Shown here: positions 57,828 to 64,000 of the stretch, in pieces
Position numbering within the stretch: the first letter of the stretch is position 1
How the letters are laid out: each line of letters opens with the position of its first letter
Origin: Asaia bogorensis NBRC 16594
GTDB taxonomy: Bacteria; Pseudomonadota; Alphaproteobacteria; Acetobacterales; Acetobacteraceae
NCBI RefSeq assembly: GCF_001547995.1
Contig: NZ_AP014690.1
Span: 186,001-250,000, forward strand
DNA: 64,000 nt
Direction of reading: 5' to 3'
The notes under the pieces: model-generated
Seen by the model: the letters and a program-made list of their open reading frames with translations, nothing else
What the model was told of the DNA's origin: nothing
Database searches by the model: none
Position numbers and translations under genes: made by a program

Positions 57828-58406
57828 CTACAAAAGGGTGACAGCCAGAATGCCAGCGATGATGAGAAAGAGAAAGCCTGCGAGAACGAGGGTCAGGCGG
57901 CGTTCGATGAAATCGCGGATAGGTGCACCGTAGAACCAGAGCAGGGTCGCGACCAGAAAGAAGCGCGCCCCGCGTGTGACCAGACTGGCTGCGATAAATG
58001 GCAGGATTGCGAAATGCGCTGCACCTGCCGCGATCGTGACGATCTTGAAGGGGATGGGTGTCAGCCCCTTGAGCAGGATGATGGCCACACCATACTGGCG
58101 GAACTTCTCCTGCATGACGGCCAGTGTATGTTCGGCATGATAGAAATGAACGATGGGTAGCGCGACGTGCTGAAGCAGCATGGCGCCGATCACCCAGCCA
58201 AGCATCGCCCCGGTGACGGAGCCGACCGTGCAGATGGCCGCAAGTCTGAAAGCGCGCTCACGGGCCGCCAAAATCATCGGGATCAACATCAGGTCGACCG
58301 GGATCGGGAAGAAAGAGGCCTCGGCAAAAGCGACGGCAAACAGCCACCAGCTGGCATGACGCGAAGCCGCCAGTGCCAGGGTGCGTTGGTAGAGGGCGTG
58401 AAACAA
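57828..58406 (-). CDS. DedA/YqaA-family membrane protein
   Basis: 192 residues, four or five hydrophobic segments. The conserved re-entrant region FAEASFFPIPVDLMLIPM and the TPIPFKIVTIAAG segment are typical of the YqaA branch of the DedA/SNARE-associated family. Members act in lipid flipping and membrane homeostasis. It lies five bases before the SDR gene in the direction of transcription, so the two probably share a transcript. Confidence 0.87.
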   Translation of the reverse strand: MFHALYQRTLALAASRHASWWLFAVAFAEASFFPIPVDLMLIPMILAARERAFRLAAICTVGSVTGAMLGWVIGAMLLQHVALPIVHFYHAEHTLAVMQEKFRQYGVAIILLKGLTPIPFKIVTIAAGAAHFAILPFIAASLVTRGARFFLVATLLWFYGAPIRDFIERRLTLVLAGFLFLIIAGILAVTLL

Positions 58407-58456
58407 GAGGCGACTCCGGGTGGGGCAGACCTCAGGTCAATGGCTCAAGAACCCCG

Positions 58457-58783
58457 TCATGTCGAGCGCGGTGCCCATAAAATAACCCCGGCACCCAGAA
58501 GGCATATGGTGGCGCCAAGCAGATCCCACCGATCGGGCAGTCGGCTTTCGATCAGCCACATCCAGAGCAGCGACGCCACGATGTAGATGCCGCCATAACT
58601 TGCAAAGGCGCGTCCCGCGCTGTCGCTGTCGATACGTGTCAGCAGAGCGGCAAAAAACATGAGGCTCGCCATGCCGGGTACAAGCCAGAGCATCGATCGC
58701 CCCAGCCGCAGGCAGGACCAGAAAGCAAAGCAGCCTGCAATCTCTGCAAAGGCGGCGGCAACATAGTAGAAGAACGTCAGCAT
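58457..58783 (-). CDS. ynfA: YnfA-family (UPF0060) small membrane protein
   Basis: 108 residues with four hydrophobic helices; [13 protein letters not shown] and [17 protein letters not shown] are the family's conserved segments. YnfA resembles small multidrug resistance transporters, and some homologues export dyes or antibiotics. It is 50 bases before the DedA-family gene, same strand. Confidence 0.9.
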   Translation of the reverse strand: MLTFFYYVAAAFAEIAGCFAFWSCLRLGRSMLWLVPGMASLMFFAALLTRIDSDSAGRAFASYGGIYIVASLLWMWLIESRLPDRWDLLGATICLLGAGVILWAPRST

Positions 58784-59165
58784 GGCGTGACCTTGAATGG
58801 AATGCGCATTTCGCTGCGTCTCTTCTTGCAGAAATCCTTCAGGTCGGCCTCATGCAAGGGACTATTCTGCGGCGAAACATGCGGTGATGCAGAACCTGCC
58901 TGTGGTCGAGCGACGGGATGGGAGCCTCTCCTGTACCCCCAACATATGACCTCGAATGGCCGAGCCATCATTTTCGGAGAGGATCAGCGGGATAGTATCA
59001 GGGACTGGAACGGAGGGGTGAGCCATTCGAACGCGATGGAACATTGCTTTATCGAGCGTTCTGTATAAGACACAGATCAATCGTTGAATGCGTCGAGACT
59101 GATATTATTAACGAAGAAAAATCGTTCAATTTATCGGCTCGCGCCAGGAACCGGATATCTTTCTC
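58784..59165. other. Intergenic region upstream of metQ
   Basis: 382 bases between ynfA and the methionine importer. SAM riboswitch types were looked for by eye and not found. A direct repeat AATCGTT(G/C)AAT occurs at about 59079 and 59124 in an AT-rich stretch just before metQ and could bear on its regulation. No open frame is convincing. Confidence 0.4.
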
Positions 59166-59981
59166 ATGTCCTTCGCCTCGCTCCCGCGTCGTACGGTGTT
59201 GTCCTCGCTTTTTGGTGCGTCCATGGCTCTAAGCCTGCGCGGCGCCCATGCTGAAGGCAAGCCCATCCGTGTGGGAATCATGGCGGGCGAAGATGAGGAT
59301 ATCTGGCGTCTGGTCAGCCAGAACGCGCAGAAGCAGGGGCTGGCGCTCAAGATCGTCACGTTCTCTGATTACTCGACACCGGATGAGGCGCTGGCGTCGC
59401 ACGACCTCGATGCCAATTCCTTTCAGCACAAGCCGTTTCTCAAGGCGCAGTGCGACGCGCATGGCTACCGTATTACCCCTGTCGGGGAAACGTATGTCGC
59501 ACCGATCGGCCTTTATTCGCGCAAATGGAAAACGCTCGCCGCCCTCCCCAAGGGTGCCGTGATCGGTGTGCCCAATGACCCGAGCAATGAAGGGCGTGCG
59601 CTGCTGCTGCTTCAGACACTGGGCTTCATCAAGCTGTCACCATCTGCGGGCCTGCTGCCGACGCCGCTGGACATCACCGAGAATCCGCATGAATTCACGA
59701 TACGCGAGCTGGATGCCGGGGTGGTGGGGCGTGCCCTGCCGGATCTGGATGCAGCGGTGATCAACACCGACTGGGCGCACAAGGCCGGGGTCGATGTGGT
59801 GCATGAGCGGCTGGCGCGCGAGGGCGTAAAGGACAATCCCTATATCTGCGTGATAGCCGTCAACACCGATGATGTGCAGGCGCCCTGGGTAAAGCCGCTG
59901 GTCAGTGCCTATCAGCAGCCCAATATCCGTCAGGCGCTCATTGATGTTTATGCCAATACTGTCATTCCTGCGTTTTCATGA
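59166..59981 (+). CDS. metQ: Methionine ABC transporter substrate-binding protein MetQ
   Basis: 271 residues of the NlpA lipoprotein family: PIRVGIMAGEDEDIW, DANSFQHKPFL, VPNDPSNEGRALLLL and AVINTDWA. It binds D- or L-methionine for uptake. Unlike the E. coli protein, the leader (MSFASLPRRTVLSSLFGAS) ends without a lipobox Cys and has a twin-Arg, so it looks like a soluble periplasmic, perhaps Tat-exported, form. The stop overlaps the metN ATG by four bases. Confidence 0.92.
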   Translation: MSFASLPRRTVLSSLFGASMALSLRGAHAEGKPIRVGIMAGEDEDIWRLVSQNAQKQGLALKIVTFSDYSTPDEALASHDLDANSFQHKPFLKAQCDAHGYRITPVGETYVAPIGLYSRKWKTLAALPKGAVIGVPNDPSNEGRALLLLQTLGFIKLSPSAGLLPTPLDITENPHEFTIRELDAGVVGRALPDLDAAVINTDWAHKAGVDVVHERLAREGVKDNPYICVIAVNTDDVQAPWVKPLVSAYQQPNIRQALIDVYANTVIPAFS

Positions 59982-61009
59982 CGCTTCTTGATGTTTCAGG
60001 TCTGTCGTGCCGTTTCGGGACGCAGACCGCTCTGAGCGATATCAGTTTTCAGGTTGATAAAGGCGAGATCATCGGTGTGATCGGCAGCTCCGGCGCCGGA
60101 AAATCCACGCTGCTGCGCTGCCTCTGCGCGCTTGAGCGCCCTTCGGAAGGGCGAATCCTGCTCGACGGGGCGGATCTTGCTGCCCTGCCCGAACGCGACC
60201 TCGTGGCGGTGCGCCGCAAGGTCGGGCTCGTGTTCCAGCATTTCAACCTGCTCAACTCACGCGATGCGGCTGGCAACATTGCCCTGCCGCTCGAAATTGC
60301 CGGCTGGCCCCGTGCTCGGATTGCCCCACGCGTGGCGGAACTCCTGACACTGGTCGGGCTTGAAGGGCACGGGCACAAGCGCCCCTCCGAATTGTCAGGC
60401 GGTCAGAAGCAGCGTGTGGGCATTGCGCGTGCCATTGCCAATTCGCCCTCGTTGCTTCTGTGCGACGAGGCGACATCTGCCCTCGATCCCCACACGACGT
60501 CCTCCATTCTCGAATTGCTGGCGCAGATCAACCGTGATCTGGGCCTGACGATCATCCTGATCACGCATGAGATGGATGTTGTGCGACGTTTTGCCCATCG
60601 CGTGCTGGTGCTCGACCATGGCGCACTGATCGAAAACGGCACGATGGCCACCTTGCTGCGTGACAGTCGCGGCGATGAGCGTCTGGAACGGCTTCTGGCC
60701 GATATCCGGCCGACCCTCCCAGCCTATGTCCGTGAGAAGCTTTCGCCCGATCCGCGCCCCGGAGACAGAACCCTGCTGCGTGTCGTGCTTGGCGCACAGG
60801 CTGCCTGCACGGCGTTTCTGTCGGAGATCACGCGTCGTTTCGATCAGGATATCACGCTTGTACAGGGCGGGGCGCTCGATTGCGGGGGAGAACCCCTGAC
60901 CGACATGATCCTGGCCCTATCCGCGCCGCTGAGCCCATCGCTCAGCCTCTATCTCGACCAGCAGGCCCATGTGACGGAGATACTCGGTTATGTACCGGCT
61001 GATCGGTAA
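59978..61009 (+). CDS. metN: Methionine ABC transporter ATPase MetN
   Basis: 343 residues. ABC domain with Walker A GSSGAGKST (36-44), signature LSGGQKQRVGIARAI, Walker B LLLCDEATSALD, then the C-terminal NIL domain (about 255-340) that binds methionine and shuts the importer when the cell is full. It overlaps metQ by four and metI by 20 bases, so metQNI is one transcript with substrate-binding protein first. Confidence 0.96.
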   Translation: MTLLDVSGLSCRFGTQTALSDISFQVDKGEIIGVIGSSGAGKSTLLRCLCALERPSEGRILLDGADLAALPERDLVAVRRKVGLVFQHFNLLNSRDAAGNIALPLEIAGWPRARIAPRVAELLTLVGLEGHGHKRPSELSGGQKQRVGIARAIANSPSLLLCDEATSALDPHTTSSILELLAQINRDLGLTIILITHEMDVVRRFAHRVLVLDHGALIENGTMATLLRDSRGDERLERLLADIRPTLPAYVREKLSPDPRPGDRTLLRVVLGAQAACTAFLSEITRRFDQDITLVQGGALDCGGEPLTDMILALSAPLSPSLSLYLDQQAHVTEILGYVPADR

Positions 61010-61640
61010 GCTCATCATCGATTCCACCCTCCAGACGGTGGAAATGGTCGCAGCCTCGACACTGGTGGCCCTTGTGTTTGGCCTGCCTCTTGCCGTGCTG
61101 ATGATCGCGACCCGTCGCAAGGACCTGTATGACGTGCCGTGGCTTGGCTACCCCATCGGCTGGCTGATCGACGCCATCCGGGCCATTCCGTTCATCATCC
61201 TGCTGGTCCTGCTCATTCCGGTCACGCGGCTGATTGCCGGTACGTCTCTGGGCACGCTGGCGGCCATTGTACCGCTCTCGATTGCAGCCATTCCCTATTT
61301 CGCCCGCATTGCCGAAATTTCCCTTCAGGAAATAGAGCCCGGGCTGATCGAGGCTGTGCGTGTCATGGGTGGCACGCGCTGGATGGTCATCCGCTATGTG
61401 CTGATTCCCGAAGCCCTGCCCGGGTTACTCTCAGGTTTAACCGTCACCGCCATCACCCTTGTCGGCGCCTCGGCCATGGCAGGGGCGATCGGTGCAGGCG
61501 GTCTGGGCGATCTGGCCATCCGCTACGGCTATCAGCGCTTCAACACCACCATCATGTTCGCTGTGGTGGCTGTGCTGATCCTCCTTGTGGGGCTTATTCA
61601 GGGAGCGGGGACCCTGGCGGTGCGAACAGTCAAGCGCTAG
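60990..61640 (+). CDS. metI: Methionine ABC transporter permease MetI
   Basis: 216 residues with five or six helices and the EAA-like cytoplasmic loop (EAVRVMGGTRWMVIRYVLIPEALPG) that contacts MetN. Length is normal. It starts inside the metN reading frame 20 bases before its stop. Last gene of metQNI, followed by a palindromic repeat. Confidence 0.95.
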   Translation: MYRLIGKLIIDSTLQTVEMVAASTLVALVFGLPLAVLMIATRRKDLYDVPWLGYPIGWLIDAIRAIPFIILLVLLIPVTRLIAGTSLGTLAAIVPLSIAAIPYFARIAEISLQEIEPGLIEAVRVMGGTRWMVIRYVLIPEALPGLLSGLTVTAITLVGASAMAGAIGAGGLGDLAIRYGYQRFNTTIMFAVVAVLILLVGLIQGAGTLAVRTVKR

Positions 61641-61652
61641 GCAATAGGTGAC

Positions 61653-61693
61653 GCGGGGCGCTGCCCCGCACCCCGCCAGAGGCGCGCCTCTGG
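61653..61693. repeat. Paired-hairpin extragenic palindromic repeat, copy 2
   Basis: GCGGGGC-GCT-GCCCCGC (61653-61669), linker ending CGCC, then the 18-base perfect palindrome CCAGAGGCGCGCCTCTGG (61676-61693). Same plan as 18491-18533. It lies 12 bases after metI and may stabilise or end the transcript; the rest of the gap to 61898 shows nothing recognisable. Confidence 0.65.
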
Positions 61694-61897
61694 ACTCGAT
61701 TAGATAACGAGGCGAGCCAGTTAGAGTGGTCACTGCCTCCTGCCACCGAAAAAGCAGGAAGCGCATGGCAATCAGGCTGATGCAGCGTTCGCGCGCCGCG
61801 CCCTGCGGTGCCCGTAGCGCACTTCCGGACCGGGTTTGCCGGTCATCAAGCTGAAGGGCAGGGAAAGGCCGCCGGGTTCGGGCAGAACCCGGATTGC

Positions 61898-63445
61898 TTA
61901 CAAAGGCAGGATGACGCTTGCGCGCAGCCCCCCTTCGGGGCGGTTGACGAGGGTGACATCCCCGCCCTGACCGCGCACGGTAGAGCGGGCGATGGCCAGA
62001 CCAAGGCCGGTGCCGCCGGTTTCGCGGTTGCGGCTGGTTTCGGCGCGCACAAAGGGTTCGAACATACGCTCGAGGTCTTCCTGCGGCAGGCCGGGGCCAT
62101 GATCGTCGATGCGGATACAGACGTTCTTTTCCTGACCCGGCCCACGGGCGCAGGTCACGCTGATTGCGGCGGAACCACCGTATTTAAGCGCATTCATCAC
62201 GAGGTTGGTCAGGGCGCGTTTGAGCGCCAGCGAACGTGCCTTGATGCGGATCGCATGATCCGGCTCCTGGTAACTTACCTGATCGGCAAGGTCGGGGCGG
62301 GCCTCGGCCGCTTCATCCGCGATGGTCTGCAAGAGTGCGCCCAGATCGAGAGCAGTCATGGGCTCCTGGGTCGAACTGTCACGACCGAAGGCGAGGGTCG
62401 CAGCAACCATGCTTTCCATCTCGTCCAGATCGGCCAGAAACTTGTCACGCAACTCGTCATCATCGATGAATTCAGCACGCAGCTTCAGGCGCGTGATGGG
62501 CGTGCGCAGGTCATGGCCAATGGCAGTGAGCATCAGGGTACGATCCGTAACGAAACGCCGGATACGCGCTGCCATCGTGTTGAAGGCCATTGCAGCCTGA
62601 CGGATCTCGGTTGGCCCGGATTCAGGCAATGGCTGCGTATGAACATCACGGCCGAGTGCCGTGGCCGCATTGGCAAGCGTTGCGACAGGGGCGATGAGCC
62701 GGAGCGAACCCCAGAGAATCAGGCCGCCTCCACAGATCGTCATCAGAGCAAACGAGATCATGAAGGTGGGTGAGCCAAACGGATTGGGCGGCCGCACCGT
62801 GTAGTTCATGACCAGCCAGCGATGGTCATCGGGCATCTGCAGCGACATTGCATAATGGCGTGTGCCGGGCTTATGGCCCATTATCATGCGTTGCGGGCGC
62901 AGACGTGCAGGCAGCATGCCGATGCCGGAAAGGGCCGGGGGCATGAAGGGCGGTGGTCTCCGCTCCTCGGAAACGCCAGGATCGAAACCTGCCGGAGGGG
63001 GGGGCATCCCCTCGAAGGGGAAGGGGTTGTGTCCTTCACCGCCCATGTCGCCCGGTGGGGGAAATCCCCCTTCCTCCTGCCGCTCGGAAGGCGGATTGCC
63101 GCGCATCATGGGGTTCATGGCGAATGGCAGGGGTATGAAAGAGTTGGGGAAATGAGTGTCCGGTCTGGTGTCGAGAACGATCTTGAAATTCGAGGGGATT
63201 TCTATCGCATCGAGCCCGGCCTGACGATCAGCGGGCGGAAGTTCGACCAGCGTATGATAGATCGAAAAGGCATGATGCTCGTTGTCATGCATCTCCGCCC
63301 GGTCGGCAATATTGAGATGATCGAGGGCATGGATGGTCAGGCCGGCCGCCTGAACCACGCAAAGCCCCGCAATCAGAAGCAGATTGGTGCGCGCTCGCAG
63401 CGAGCGCGGCGGAAGGTGGATCACGGTGTCAGAGGCGTTCGACAT
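61898..63445 (-). CDS. Sensor histidine kinase (EnvZ-like)
   Basis: About 515 residues from the ATG at 63445, inside the end of the regulator gene; an ATG at 63460 is in frame. Order: short N-terminus, transmembrane helix, periplasmic domain of roughly 200 residues containing a Pro/Gly/Met-rich insert (PPPGDMGGEG and MPPPPAG), second helix, HAMP (LRLIAPVATLANAATALG), phospho-acceptor AIGHDLRTPITRLKLR (about residue 310), N-box NLVMNALKYGG, and Gly boxes DDHGPGLP and GGTGLGLAI. The signal is unknown. It works with the response regulator just upstream in transcription. Confidence 0.93.
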   Translation of the reverse strand: MSNASDTVIHLPPRSLRARTNLLLIAGLCVVQAAGLTIHALDHLNIADRAEMHDNEHHAFSIYHTLVELPPADRQAGLDAIEIPSNFKIVLDTRPDTHFPNSFIPLPFAMNPMMRGNPPSERQEEGGFPPPGDMGGEGHNPFPFEGMPPPPAGFDPGVSEERRPPPFMPPALSGIGMLPARLRPQRMIMGHKPGTRHYAMSLQMPDDHRWLVMNYTVRPPNPFGSPTFMISFALMTICGGGLILWGSLRLIAPVATLANAATALGRDVHTQPLPESGPTEIRQAAMAFNTMAARIRRFVTDRTLMLTAIGHDLRTPITRLKLRAEFIDDDELRDKFLADLDEMESMVAATLAFGRDSSTQEPMTALDLGALLQTIADEAAEARPDLADQVSYQEPDHAIRIKARSLALKRALTNLVMNALKYGGSAAISVTCARGPGQEKNVCIRIDDHGPGLPQEDLERMFEPFVRAETSRNRETGGTGLGLAIARSTVRGQGGDVTLVNRPEGGLRASVILPL

Positions 63446-64000
63446 CGGCGGCCAGAACATAGCCGCCCCCGCGTACCGTCTTGATCATCTGGGCGTTGCG
63501 CCCGTCATCCTCCAGCTTGCGGCGCAGACGGCTCACCGCAACGTCAATGGCGCGATCGAACGGCCCGGCCTGTCGGCCACGCAGCATTTCCAGCAGCATG
63601 TCACGTGTCAGGACACGGTTGGCGCGTTCGAGAAACGCCAGAAGCATGTCGTATTCGCCACCCGTCAGCGGCACTTCGGCCCCGTCCGGATTGAGCAGAC
63701 GACGGCGCGCAGGCTCGAGTGTCCAGCCCGAAAAGCGGATCATGCGTGAATCCGCCGAAAGCTTCTTGTCGGAACTGTCGGCGGTGCGACGAAGCACGGC
63801 ACGGATACGAGCCAGCAATTCACGCGGGTTGAACGGCTTGGCCACATAGTCATCAGCGCCAAATTCGAGGCCGATGATACGGTCTGTCTCATCGCTCATG
63901 GCGGTCAGCATGATGATCGGAACATTGTCCTGGCTGCGCAGCCAGCGGGCAATGTCGAGCCCGCTTTCGCCAGGGAGCATCAGGTCGAGCACCACAAGCT
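63429..64000 (-). CDS. OmpR-family response regulator, 5' partial
   Basis: The reading frame continues beyond the window end, so the N-terminal part of the receiver is missing. Visible: the phosphorylation Asp region VLDLMLPGESG, the switch TAMSDE, the conserved Lys in VAKPFNPREL, and a C-terminal winged helix (VPLTGGEYDMLLAFLERANRVLT and VRGGGYVLAADV). It pairs with the overlapping sensor kinase gene (about 17 bases), forming an OmpR/EnvZ-type two-component system. Target genes unknown. Confidence 0.93.
   Translation of the reverse strand, partial: LVVLDLMLPGESGLDIARWLRSQDNVPIIMLTAMSDETDRIIGLEFGADDYVAKPFNPRELLARIRAVLRRTADSSDKKLSADSRMIRFSGWTLEPARRRLLNPDGAEVPLTGGEYDMLLAFLERANRVLTRDMLLEMLRGRQAGPFDRAIDVAVSRLRRKLEDDGRNAQMIKTVRGGGYVLAADVERL

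Noticed and set aside
58784-59165. Possible SAM riboswitch before metQ
   Set aside because: None of the conserved cores of SAM-I, SAM-II or SAM/SAH types could be found by eye.

Overview
The window is a GC-rich chromosomal segment of an alphaproteobacterium, most likely an acetic acid bacterium (Acetobacteraceae). The reasons are a gcrA cell-cycle regulator, an F1-only atpHAGDC operon without F0 genes beside it, AddAB instead of RecBCD, and a hopanoid side-chain cluster (hpnH, divergent from hpnM-hpnI-hpnJ-hpnK). This is inferred from gene content, without any database search. Nearly all of the window is core housekeeping DNA. No phage, CRISPR array, rRNA operon or complete transposon is seen.

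Layout. 1-6100: the end of an outer-membrane barrel gene, an APC permease, tRNA-Thr and a pqiABC (MCE-type lipid transport) operon. 6200-7480: nusG, secE and tRNA-Trp on the minus strand, then tRNA-Gly. 7550-13520: a secreted cupin protein and the F1 ATP synthase operon. 13700-20650: queF, rnd, gcrA, a bactofilin, a PfkB sugar/nucleoside kinase and typA. 20800-25800: a small secreted Ala/Lys/His-rich protein, an SDR, alr-dadA and a ferredoxin-NADP reductase-like protein. 25900-27811: a structured leader, a threonine aldolase and a TRIC/glycine-transporter family gene.

28081-32470 is the one accessory region. A complete tsaE is followed by an AT-rich pair (GtrB-like polyprenyl-phosphate glycosyltransferase and YfhO-like membrane protein), then an internally deleted IS3-type remnant, then a second, truncated tsaE fused to the start of addB. 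The pair resembles the CsbB/YfhO cell-envelope glycosylation systems. It sits between two diverged tsaE copies, which suggests acquisition by recombination at that gene.

32452-40788: addB, addA, a lipoprotein, a VOC protein and trxA. 40885-46987: the hopanoid cluster, with four CGGGTCT repeats in the 541-base divergent intergenic region. 47132-58783: a CNNM/CBS protein, a two-gene ABC system, a lytic transglycosylase, a UDG-like protein, a TPR protein, ispE, a small unknown, an SDR without its catalytic residues, a DedA-family protein and YnfA. 59166-64000: methionine importer metQNI and an OmpR/EnvZ-type two-component pair cut by the window edge.

Themes that work together are the cell envelope (PqiABC, hopanoids, bactofilin, transglycosylase, GtrB/YfhO), ATP synthesis, DNA break repair (AddAB), and amino-acid handling (Alr/DadA, threonine aldolase plus glycine-transporter family, MetQNI).
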